64,000 bases of DNA from Paralithodes platypus (lineage: Eukaryota > Arthropoda > Malacostraca > Decapoda > Lithodidae), in NCBI GenBank assembly GCA_032716605.1, contig CM064509.1:48567302-48631301 (forward strand). Direction: 5' to 3'. The notes under the pieces are model-generated. The model searched no databases, was not told the origin of the DNA, and saw nothing but the letters and a program-made list of their open reading frames with translations. The position numbers and the translations under genes were made by a program. Shown piece by piece: positions 55,153-64,000 of the stretch. Positions within the stretch are counted from its first letter, which is position 1. Each line of letters opens with the position of its first letter.

Positions 55153-56201
55153 CTATCTATCTATCTATCTATTGCCTGACGCCGTGATCCCCGAAGGGGT
55201 AGCCACGAACGAACCGCCCCCATGCACCTCTGTCCCCAGTCAGTCGACGCCCCTCCCCCCAACCAGCACCGCCTTCGTTCATGTAGTTCCTCACTCCATC
55301 CTTCCACCTCATATTCGGTCTACCTCTCCCCCTCTGTTCCTCCACCTCGCTCTCGTACACCCTCTTAGTCATTCTCTCGCTTTCCATACGTTCCATATGG
55401 CCGAACCATCTCAAGTTGTTCCTTTTCACACTTTCCAGCACATCTACCTCCACACCACACCTCCTTCTTACTTCCTCATTAGTCTGTCTATCCCTCCATG
55501 TAACTTCGCACGCACTCCTTAAGTAATTCATTTCCACTGCTCTCACTCTTGGTCTGAGTCTCTCAACCAACGTCCATGCTTCGCTTCCGTAAGTCAGTGT
55601 CGGGATTACCACACTGTCATGCAAGACTTCTTCACTTCCATACTGACCACCCTATTTCTTGTTACTGCTTTTAGCGTTCCTACAACCCTCTTCCCCTGTT
55701 GTACCCTCTCCCACACCTCTTCATCCATAGTCCCATCTTTACTCAACACACTGCCCAGATACTTAAAAGAGTTGACGATCTCCATAGCCTGACCATTCAG
55801 CTTCACCTCACACTCTGTGACTTCACCCCTTTCGAAGACCATAACCTTGCTCTTCCCCGTATTTACCTTCAAATTCCGTTTTTCGCACACTGTTCCAAAC
55901 TCATTTACCAGACCCTGCAACTCCCATTCATTATCACTCATCAGAACTGTATCATCCGCAAACAGCAGTATAGGTAGCTTCCACTCAATTCCCTCCCTTT
56001 TCAGCGATACACCAACATCCACTGCTCTTGATAGTATTTCTTTCATAACTTCATCCATATAATATATGGATGGAGTACACAGTAAACAACCACTGGGACA
56101 TCACACACCCCTGTTTCAAACCAACATTCAGGTCAAAGAACTCGCTCTGCTCACTCTCCACACGTACTGCCGCCTTTGCACCCTCATACATGCTCTTCAT
56201 T
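55153..56201 (-). mobile_element. RTE-type LINE family D, copy 2, with TSD
   Basis: It is flanked by AGAAAATTAT (55143-55152) and AGAAAAATTAT (56202-56212), a near-perfect target duplication. (GATA)n tail at 55150-55173. Nearly identical to the 3' part of copy 1, but more strongly 5' truncated. Confidence 0.9.
55169..56190 (-). pseudogene. RTE-type RT C-terminal part, frameshifted
   Basis: Two segments: 55606-56058 with PILLFADDTVLMSDNEWELQ, VNTGKSKVMVFERGEV and NSFKYLGSVLSKDGTMDEEV, and 55169-55624 with YGSEAWTLVERLRPRV, LRWFGHMERMESERMTKRVY and GRGRPNMRWKDGVRNYM. They are separated by a one-base loss near 55625 relative to copy 1. A small rearrangement ATCCATATAATATATGGATG at 56055 breaks the frame upstream. 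Confidence 0.88.
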
Positions 56202-56212
56202 AGAAAAATTAT

Positions 56213-56519
56213 AAGCTACCTAAATCCCCATGATGCATTGGCTTGCCTTAACTGGTCAGCTACAACAGTTGCTAATTCTAGAACTCTCACAAATTCTCAG
56301 GGATGATGAGCCAGTGACTCCAGCTCATTGGGGGTATATAGGATGCGCTATGTAAGGCGCTCGACCTCTTTGCTGTGTTAGGCAAATACGACAAAAACAT
56401 AGGGGTGTACCTGGTGATCATCATCTTGGAGCCTCTTAGTAGTTGAAGCTCTGATTTGTGCCTCCCTTACTTGTGGTTCGTTTGGATTCTTCGTTGCCTG
56501 AATGATAAATTGATGTAAT
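56213..56519. other. Non-coding stretch
   Basis: No gene or repeat recognised. Confidence 0.5.
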
Positions 56520-56760
56520 GCCAACAGTTTTAGCAGAGAGCTTAAACTGAACTAGATGCATAAATTCACTTGAAACCTACAGCCCAACTGGAGTTGTTCA
56601 TGTTGGTCTAGTGGTAGAATGTTCGCCTCGTAGGCTAATCGTGAGGACCTGGGTTCCAATCCAGGCCCGGCCCTTGGTAGCTCTTGCTCTGGATATCTAT
56701 ACATTGAACCTCTTGAATCTATAAAGTTACTTCCGTGGTCATTCATTATCCTCTCATTTC
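56520..56760 (+). repeat. tRNA-derived SINE, copy 2
   Basis: ACTTGAAACCTACAGCCCAA leader, A box TTGGTCTAGTGGTAGAATGT, B box GGACCTGGGTTCCAATCCAG and GGCCCGGCCCTTGGTAGCTC. The head resembles tRNA-Gly (GGTCTAGTGGTAGAAT...TCGCCT). Same family as 54855-55142. Confidence 0.75.
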
Positions 56761-57009
56761 TATTAAGAAGGTGAACAAGCTCACATATAGGTACAACTGT
56801 TTTTACTATTTACAATTTAACAACACACCTAAGCAACATTAGTTGCAGAAATTCACAAGTCGTATGATCGATATTCCTGCAATATGGCTCCTAGAACGTG
56901 TGCATGAATTAAAATACATTCTCCAAGTAGGATTAACCTCTATCACGAAGTGGTAGTGTTGGTTAAATCATGGGCAATCGTCCTGGCTTTCGATGGTTTG
57001 AGCCCTGCT

Positions 57010-57110
57010 GGAAGTATAAATATACATATAAAAATAATAGAATATATATATATATATTTATACAGTATATTTGTATATATATATATATATATATAAGTAT
57101 ATATATAAAC
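57010..57110. repeat. (TA)n arrays at Penelope-like 5' border
   Basis: Two TA arrays at 57040-57065 and 57070-57108, immediately upstream of the recognisable Penelope-like coding sequence. Confidence 0.85.
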
Positions 57111-57129
57111 AGCACAAAAACATTAACTT

Positions 57130-58389
57130 CACAAAGGAAAAAGAAAACAACGAATCTCTGAATTTTTTGGATGTCCTCATAACAAAAACTAAAGATGGAT
57201 TATGTACAGGTGTTTACAGAAAACCAACTCACACAGGACAGGGTCTTAGCTGGTTCAGCTTTTGCCCGAAACTTTACAAAATCAACTCTATTAACCCGTC
57301 CAGCCCCGGCTAGTTTTGTAATGTTTGTTCACCAGAACCCGGCCGGTTTTTAAAAAATGGTTTTATTCCAGAAACAATAGCGAAGGGGTTAGGAATGAAG
57401 GAAAAACAACGAAAAACCGCTCAAAAAGCTTAAAGAATGGTCCTACAGAGCCCCCGAAAACGTATTTTACAAGAGTAAAAACTTGAAGGCAATACCCCCA
57501 AAAATCAGGAAATTGCGCGCTCACGCGCACGCACGTGGACTTTGAGAGTTTTCAACCATCGGCACGGTTGCGTGGGATACGTACACAGTTCCCATACAAA
57601 TCTGAGCCCTCTTGAGTGGCTACACCTGAGGTTACGGTCGGCGCAATTAGGGTGACGCGCCAGGTGCGTCTCTGGGGCTGTGCGTTACATACATCGCCGA
57701 CGCGCCAGGCGCGTCGCTGGGTCTGTACGGGTTAAAACTTTGCTGGATCGAGCTTATGAAATTTGCTCTAATTATGTCACGCTTCACGAGGAGATAACCA
57801 AATTAAGGGACTACTTTGTTAATAATAATTATAAGGAAGATCTTTTCAACAGTATCTTAAAGAAGTTTTTTGAATGTCAAACAATACGGAGCCAGTGAAC
57901 CCAAGTATGATGTTCCTAAATTGGTTAAGTATATCAAGATGCCCTTCTATGGTAACATTAGTTACGAATTTCGGAACATTGCTCAAAATATTCTAAAAGA
58001 TTCATTCCCCGCAGTTAACTTTAAGATTATATTCACTAATGACTTCAAAATTGGTTAATTTTTTAATTTCAAAGACCGTGTGATAGACCCTCTAATCCTC
58101 TATGTTCGAATATCGTTTACCGATTTACTTGTCCTACCTGTAATGCTGGATAATATTGGATGTACTAGCCGTTCCTTCAAGATAAGGGTATACGAACATA
58201 TTGGCAAAAGTTACAGGTCAGGTATTTTTTTTACAAAAGATGGCATTTTCTGCCGTCCGTAATCACTCCCATGAGAACGATCATCGTTTCTCTGATAAAG
58301 ATTTTCAAATATTAGCGAAATTTAGGCATCATACAGATGCGCTCATTGGAGAAAAAATTGCTCATCAAGAAGTTCAATCCAGAACTTAA
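57130..58389 (+). pseudogene. Penelope-like RT end and GIY-YIG endonuclease, broken
   Basis: Blocks in order: SLNFLDVLITKTKDGLCTGV, YRKPTHTGQGLSWFSF and YKINSI, [MITE], KTLLDRAYEICSNYVTLHEE and KLRDYFVNNNYKEDLFNSIL, a shift near 57885, then PKLVKYIKMPFYGNISYEFR. After another shift comes the GIY-YIG-region block NIGCTSRSFKIRVYEHIGKS with YRSG, followed by a shift near 58230 and NHSHENDHRFSDKDFQILAK and HHTDALIGEKIAHQEVQS. The YIG tripeptide is altered (NIG) and the first GIY-type strand is not legible. RT catalytic YVDD lies upstream of the truncation. Confidence 0.82.
57291..57735. mobile_element. MITE family 2, copy b (TTAA target)
   Basis: 445 bp, TTAA (57291-57294) to TTAA (57732-57735), same orientation and length as 17614-18058 and about 96-97% identical by eye. 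Removing it with one TTAA restores the codons YKINSI-KTLLDRAYE of the Penelope-like element. Confidence 0.94.
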
Positions 58390-58979
58390 TGTTTCGAACA
58401 ACTCTTAAATATTTGTGATTGTGTTTTTTGTATATTATTTGTTATCTTTCTCTTTTTTTTCAAATTTGTCGATCACTTTTCTTAGTTTGATTTCCTTTCA
58501 CAGCTCCACAGTCACTTGGGCTATGGCGGTGCTTTAGTTGACCCCCACACCCAGTTCTGTGAATGTGTCTGGTCTTTTGTTTCCCTGTACTTAGGTAAGT
58601 GTACATGTATTATGCGATTTTTGTATTATGTTTTGTAAAAGGTGTAGTCTGTTGATAGTTCACAATGTTCTTAAATAAATTATGAGATAGCGATATATAT
58701 TTTTAATTAGAATGTTTCAGTTTCTACTTCTAACTGTGAGGTTTCAGTAATTTTGTATAAATTTCAAACTTTTAAATATTAATATAGAATAGATTGTAAT
58801 TGTTTACTAATTTTTAACTGACTTATTAGTGATCCTGTTGTTCCTTCTGTTATGAGTTTTTACTCTTTTTTAGGGATTATATGGTACTCCTGAAGATGGC
58901 TTAATGTAAGCTGAAAATTCGAGAATAAAGATGGGTCTAGGCATCTTATCCCTACTTATCCTACTATTATGGAAATTAC

Positions 58980-59072
58980 GTGCCCCGGTTCACCAGCTGA
59001 CATACTAACAAGTATATATATATATATATATATATATATACTGTATATATATATATATATATATATATACCC

Positions 59073-59124
<52 letters not shown>

Positions 59125-59805
59125 TATATATATATATATATATATGCATCGTGCATTTGACAGTGACATACGATATTCGTGATACATTTATATATGTTCT
59201 TTTTTAGCATATATACATGTTACGTTTTTGTATTATTTCAAAATGTATCCATTTATCATAATTAATTACTTGCTTGCATGCTCGAAAAGTGTCAACTATA
59301 TTTTTACATTTACAATTACCACAATGTATATAACATCAGTCAATATATATTTTTTGATGTGAATTCGGTGATGTTTAGAATGTAACTTAAGATGTTTCCA
59401 TATGTGCGAACTACTTGATATCAGTATTTCTCACGAAAAAAAAGGATTATAAGATAACATGAAAGGAGAATGAAGTGTATCCTTCTCACGATAAAAAAAA
59501 AAACAATGTCATTATATATGGTATTAGGACACATCAGATGCTTAGTTAATTTGAAGCACATTATGGCGTCCAGATCACATTATGACAACAGCAATAATAG
59601 TCAGTCAAACCTCATCCAACCTTGCCTAAGTTACTCTAACGCATCCCATGTTTTGTTCCATCCCATTTGTAACCACTGTACGACATACTGTATTAATATA
59701 GAGAGTGCAGATGGGAGGTATTTTATCTGTGTGTAAGGATTCAGTATACTGTGTATCTTTCATTTTCTTATACCTACCTATCTATCAATATATATATATA
59801 TATAT
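58980..59805. other. (TA)n array and non-coding DNA
   Basis: TA array at 59010-59145 with TACTGT and ACCCGGTA interruptions. The remainder is AT-rich with nothing recognised. A small TA run at 59788-59805 borders the BEL LTR. Confidence 0.7.
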
Positions 59806-60612
59806 TGTGGTATAATATCACTGGAAGCTAAATATATATCTAAGCTATAATCCAAACAAATCAATTTAAGTCAAATTACTCTAAGTCTAAATTGAATTTA
59901 ATCTGAATTTAAGCTAAATTACATCCAAAGGTCACTCACATATGTTTATATTTAATCAGGGTTCTAAGGGTTAATTATACTCCAGGATTCAACTCACCAA
60001 TATCTCCACATGGTAATGAGGCAAAGGAAAAGTGCCTACCCAATATGGCGGACGACGGGGTTAATGGAGCCGGCCCAAAAGCACGACTCGACTCGAGGGA
60101 AAAAACAAACGATTATGGTATGGTAATGGACATGAGAAAAAATGCTTAGCTGTCAGTAATGGCGTCGATGAGAGCGTCGTCATAGTGTAGATGTGTGTAT
60201 TGCTGGTAGTGTACTGTGAATAAAGGCACCTTAGCACGATCAAATGAGACGGAAATTATATGTTTATAGGGTGAAGTCTGTGGAAGCTCTGAGATTCCCA
60301 GGGGCCTCAATCTTGCTGCCTTGGCAAACGCCAGGCGCGCAAACTATCGTACCGCATCTATGTTGCTCAATACAATAAATTAAATTAATATATATACGAT
60401 AAATTTATATATACTGCATAAGACCGTGTCAATATTGCTTAATAGCATATTAGGCCTTTTATAATCTTAACTTACTTACAACTTGTAATCACGATCTAAT
60501 CTTCCTACTCCGTACCGCGGAAATGACCGTTAGACTATCGTATCTACCTAGGCACGTCATAGAGACGTACGTTAGCACATAAATTTCTATTTCTATCGTA
60601 TTACATGATGCA
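59806..60612 (-). repeat. 3' LTR of BEL/Pao element
   Basis: On the plus strand it runs TGTGGTATAATATCAC to TACATGATGCA; in coding orientation it begins TGCATCATG and ends ...ACCACA. The start is fixed by the adjacent polypurine tract and the end by the TG before (TA)n. No second LTR is in the window, so the ends are inferred from TG/CA and PPT only. Flank TATAT is possible target duplication. Confidence 0.72.
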
Positions 60613-60635
60613 CTCCCCCCACAAGAAAACCTTAA
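60613..60635 (-). other. Polypurine tract of BEL/Pao element
   Basis: Minus strand reads GGTTTTCTTGTGGGGGGAG directly before the inferred LTR start. Confidence 0.75.
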
Positions 60636-61990
60636 CCCCACCTTAAATTAAAGTTGCCCAGAGCCTATCTTCCGACGCCACATATCAACGGCGCCAGCAG
60701 CAGCGCGTCTGGGACGCGTCCTGGTCCGAGCTAGTTCACCATCAGTAAGAGGTGAATCGTCACGTTGAGAATTCTCGAACCCAGCAATAGCAGGTGGAGC
60801 CTCAGATTGTAAAGCGGAATCGAGCTCCAAAGCATACAAACGTGCGATAGGACGAACAGTAGTTCCAGTGGCTGTCTTCAATAGCGCCACCCGCTCTACA
60901 GAGTCTTCCCCCTTGTACACCTCCAACACGCGGCCTAATTTCCAGTACAAACGAGGACTATCTTCTCTAATTAAAACCACTTCACCAACAGTAGGTGCTG
61001 ATGGTCTACCAGAGGGTGTGATACTCCTTTCCCTCAAGGCTAGCAGATATTCATTAATCCACCTTTTTCTAAAGTCCTCGATAACCTTCGATATATACTG
61101 GCATCGCTTAGACACCGCTGCTTCAGAGTACAATGAAGGATCCTCTATTTCTACAATTGACTGGAAATTGGACGGAAATGCGGTCAATGGTGTGCCGTAG
61201 AGTAAGTGAGCTGGCGTTAATGGTAGTGGTTCTTGCAGGTCGGTGTACACATACGTGAGCGGACGATCATTCACGACTGCTTCTATTTCGGTGAGGACTG
61301 TCATCAACTCACTCTTTTTCAATAGAGCACATCCTACTACCGCTCTTAGTCCTGATTTGACTATGCCGACACACCGTTCCCACATTCCACCAAACCAAGG
61401 TGCCTTAACTGGGATGAAACTCCATTCGCACTTCTTTTCTCCCATGACAGCGATGAATGTAGGATCACTGCTCATATCCTTGAGGTATCTAGATGCCTGG
61501 ATAAAAGTAGGAGCAGTCGCTAAGTACCAGTTGAGGGAATGAACGACGTGCACAAAACAGTCTAAATGCCAGCATAAATTCCTCACTAGACATATTGTCA
61601 CATAATTCGAAGTATACCGCTAGAGATGTTGCACTGGTAAACAATAATATATAGACCTTATCTTGCTCTCTCGTCTTCAATGCACCTGTGTAATCTAACC
61701 CTACAGCTTGGAAGGGCTCGATGTGTTTTACACGGCATTCAGGCATAGGCGGAGCTGGTCCAGTCGCAAAAAGTTTACCCTTTAGTCTCTGGCATATCAC
61801 ACACTTCCTTACTACGCATCGAGCTACTTGTCAAACTCTGGGTATCCACCATGTGAGATGCAAATTCGATATGATGTGATAGACCCTGTAATATTTTACT
61901 TCCTTATGTGCACGTATGACCAATAGGTCAGTAACGTGATGTCTTGCTGGCAGAAGTATAGGACAATTTGTGCCGTCCGTTACACCCGAC
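60636..61990 (-). pseudogene. BEL/Pao integrase and C-terminal DUF5641 region, frameshifted
   Basis: From the 5' side: RCEGRLKWSGV and AHKEVKYYRV (zinc finger part), CVICQRLKGKLFATGPAP, then the core block IEPFQAVGLDYTGALKT with the first Asp. The frame breaks exactly at the second Asp (PQLVLSDCS near 61530, about two bases missing) and resumes with APTFIQASRYLKDM, APWFGGMWERCVGIVKSGLR (the third acidic residue lies in the WER block) and VVNDRPLTYV. It then carries PLTPAHLLYG and the DUF5641-like tail EVVLIREDSPRLYWKLGRVL, with ATGTTVRPIARLYALEL. A further shift lies near 61860. The 317-residue segment 60648-61601 is open. Inactive copy. Confidence 0.9.
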
Positions 61991-62034
61991 CACTTCAGGC
62001 GACCCTCACACCTGATGAGGTAATTATCTAGGTG

Positions 62035-64000
62035 CTACCTCAGTTGTCGCACAAAGTTAGGCATTATTAACTTATTAGAGCTTTGCAAAGATTCTAATTC
62101 ATCGGAAAAGGTTTCTGCTTGAACCCATTTAATCAAAGTTACTCCAGCTGCTTTATATTCACGAGCATTAATGATGTGACCCTTATTGCAGAGTTGGCCC
62201 GTTACTTTAACCTTGATATTGGATACAAATCTCAACACCCAAGCTACAACTCTGACTAATTTATTATAGTCACCGAATCTTGCCCACTCTATTACTGGAT
62301 CCGGTGGCTCATTTGGTTGGGCTGTAACTGTCACTGTTTCCAGTGACAGAAGTCCCTCACCAACAGCTTGCCATATCGTCCATTCATTCTCATGGAGCAG
62401 CCAATTTGGACCATGCCACCACAATTCGGACTTTATTAACTGGTTAGCCGTTATACCCCTAGTTATGAGATCACTAGGGTTGCCTTTTGAATTGACATAG
62501 TGATATGCAACGTCTGGCAATAGGTCCCTAATCTCATCTACCCTATTTCGCACATAAACTGGCAGAGACTTCTTGCTATGTACCCAGTTGAGTGCTACTT
62601 GACTATCGCACCATACGTGAACGACTTCAATATTCAACTCGCTCTCATATGTTGCGCGTACATGTTGCACCAGATGTGCTAATAGCAGCATGGCAGTAAA
62701 TTCCGTTTTAGGGATAGTTACTTTCTTGACTGGTGCTACCTTGACCCTGGCTGTAACTAAATGCGCCCCAAATGAAGTAACAACATAAATGGCTACCCCG
62801 TATGCCGTGGTGCTAGCATCGCAAAACTTATGTAATGTAACGTCACCGAATGCCGCCACCTTACGAGGTAGCTGTTTAGTACATTGGATGTCATACTCTT
62901 TCAACAATAATGTCCCTTGATCATTTAAGTCCTCGGGCAAACTGTCATCCCACCCTATTTTGCGTCTCCATACTTCCTGCATCAGAATCCTAGCTCTTAT
63001 GGTAACGGGTAATACTAGACCCAAAGGATAAAAAATTGCGAAACTTTGCTCAACACTCTTCACACTCTTCGAGTGTGTTCCTGTCTGCTGAACAAAATAC
63101 TTTGTTTGAAAGGTTAGAATGTCTTGTTTTGGTTGCCAGATCATCCCCAAATTTCTGGTCTTGTCCTGGTTATGAGATGCCTGAAGATTTTCACTGTTAG
63201 TAACCCACTCGCGGAGAAATAAATAAGCTTCTGTAAACAACCTACGTGCTTGCCAGTAGGTATGTAACAATTCATCCTGATTATCGCTAGAATCCTGCAA
63301 ATTGTCTATATACAACCCTCGAGATAGTTTATTAATGTCCTCATGAGTATCTGACAGATGTTTCTTAATTATGGTATTTAACAAAAACTGCGAGCATGTA
63401 GCACCAAAGAGTACGACCCGAAAACGGTAGATCACGACCGGACTTCCAGAGTCGCTAATGTCTTCGAACCAAAGAAAGCGAGTGACATCTCTATCTTCCT
63501 CCTGCACCTTGACCATCAAGAAGGCTTTCTCAATATCACTGGTAAAAGCATATGGCCCCAGTCTAAATCGCAATAGGTGTTGAGACAAATCCGACACCAT
63601 GGACGGACCAGTCAGTAAGCAATCATTTAGACTGGGTTGTTGACCTTGGTGGGCCGAGCAGTCATACACCACCCGTATTGGTGTGGTGGCACTGTCTTTT
63701 TTCACCCCATGATGGGCTAGATAGTGAACCCTACCCTTTCTAATGGGTTTTTTCACATCGACTCTTTCTATGAAGCCTCGATCTAAGTAGTTCCGAAATA
63801 CATCATCATACGCCTGGCGCGTTCTCGGTTCATGTGTTAATTTACGCTGTAATGCGCGCAAGCGACCCAATGCCAATCCATAATTTGTTGGCAGGCTCAT
63901 CTCACTATCTTTCCAGGGTAAACTAACCTTGTATTGTTTTTCTGCGGCACAATAGCTCACAGACTCCTCAAACTTCTTTATCGCAATTTCCGAGTCATAA
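62035..64000 (-). CDS. BEL/Pao pol: reverse transcriptase and RNase H (partial at window edge)
   Basis: Open to the right edge of the window (protease and gag lie outside). RT: GRVHYLAHHGVKKDSATTPI, RVVYDCSAHQGQQPSLNDCL, TGPSMVSDLSQHLLRFRLGP, TSDIEKAFLMVKVQEEDRDV, TRFLWFED and catalytic LYIDNLQDSSDN, where the usual second Asp is Asn, a variant also known in BEL/Pao. RNase H-like region: HKFCDASTTAYGVAIYVVTS, PKTEFTAMLLLAHLVQHV and VHVWCDSQVALNWVHS, then VRNRVDEIRDLLPDVAYHYV and NPSDLITRGITANQL. The frame ends at TGA/TAA near 62035, where the integrase zinc-finger region follows in the next frame. 641 or more codons without a stop indicate a young insertion. Confidence 0.92.
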   Translation of the reverse strand, partial: YDSEIAIKKFEESVSYCAAEKQYKVSLPWKDSEMSLPTNYGLALGRLRALQRKLTHEPRTRQAYDDVFRNYLDRGFIERVDVKKPIRKGRVHYLAHHGVKKDSATTPIRVVYDCSAHQGQQPSLNDCLLTGPSMVSDLSQHLLRFRLGPYAFTSDIEKAFLMVKVQEEDRDVTRFLWFEDISDSGSPVVIYRFRVVLFGATCSQFLLNTIIKKHLSDTHEDINKLSRGLYIDNLQDSSDNQDELLHTYWQARRLFTEAYLFLREWVTNSENLQASHNQDKTRNLGMIWQPKQDILTFQTKYFVQQTGTHSKSVKSVEQSFAIFYPLGLVLPVTIRARILMQEVWRRKIGWDDSLPEDLNDQGTLLLKEYDIQCTKQLPRKVAAFGDVTLHKFCDASTTAYGVAIYVVTSFGAHLVTARVKVAPVKKVTIPKTEFTAMLLLAHLVQHVRATYESELNIEVVHVWCDSQVALNWVHSKKSLPVYVRNRVDEIRDLLPDVAYHYVNSKGNPSDLITRGITANQLIKSELWWHGPNWLLHENEWTIWQAVGEGLLSLETVTVTAQPNEPPDPVIEWARFGDYNKLVRVVAWVLRFVSNIKVKVTGQLCNKGHIINAREYKAAGVTLIKWVQAETFSDELESLQSSNKLIMPNFVRQLR

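Larger units (their letters stand above)
57110..58960 (+). mobile_element. Penelope-like element, 5' truncated, split by a MITE
   Basis: Carries the end of the RT domain, a linker and a GIY-YIG-type endonuclease remnant, followed by a 3' UTR with CCTGAAGATGGC (58894) and GCTGAAAATTC. A MITE occupies 57291-57735. Several frameshifts. Together with the 32765-34256 fragments it shows more than one Penelope-like lineage here. Confidence 0.8.

Noticed and set aside
56595..56680. tRNA-Gly gene
   Set aside because: Resembles the head only; shared SINE leader and no acceptor closure.

Overview
This is eukaryotic, intergenic, transposon-saturated DNA. I found no credible host gene, rRNA or functional tRNA gene. 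The mix of elements (Ty3/gypsy, BEL/Pao, Jockey-, CR1- and RTE-type LINEs, Penelope-like elements, mariner, TTAA-targeting MITEs), the many (TA)n arrays and a short (CCTAA)n tract of the arthropod telomere type suggest an arthropod, most likely a decapod crustacean. That assignment is inference only.

Layout. 1-4.4 kb: non-coding DNA, a palindromic MITE-like repeat, and a broken gypsy gag interrupted by a 5'-truncated Jockey-type LINE with a poly(A) tail. 4.97-9.45 kb: a TA-flanked inverted-repeat element containing two later insertions, a CR1-type LINE and a mariner-like transposon. Empty copies of both the host site and the mariner site lie elsewhere in the window. 9.36-10.66 kb: a near-perfect palindrome with ~570-bp arms, running directly into a 42-bp minisatellite of about 22 units. 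11.9-20.9 kb: LTR retrotransposon B (minus strand), defective, with one MITE in an LTR and another in gag. 21-27 kb: TA arrays, nested MITEs and a second copy of the TA-flanked element. 27-37 kb: MITEs, LINE fragments, Penelope-like remnants and large foldbacks. 37.15-46.40 kb: LTR retrotransposon A (plus strand), with two equal 1,895-bp LTRs, a 4-bp target duplication, PBS and PPT. 46.4-57 kb: nested RTE-type and CR1-type LINEs and tRNA-derived SINEs. 57-59 kb: a Penelope-like element split by a MITE. 59.8-64 kb: the 3' half of a BEL/Pao element (minus strand), running off the window.

Main biological result: elements A and B are Ty3/gypsy by sequence, but pol is ordered protease - integrase - reverse transcriptase - RNase H. 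Integrase precedes RT, as in Ty1/copia and in the Gmr1-like gypsy group first described from deuterostomes. Two separate copies show the order on opposite strands, and both have LTRs only slightly diverged, so it is a lineage trait and not an assembly error. Secondary results are three TTAA-flanked MITE families (seven copies in all) whose removal restores the interrupted sequence wherever I could test it, and internally documented empty sites that order the nested insertions.
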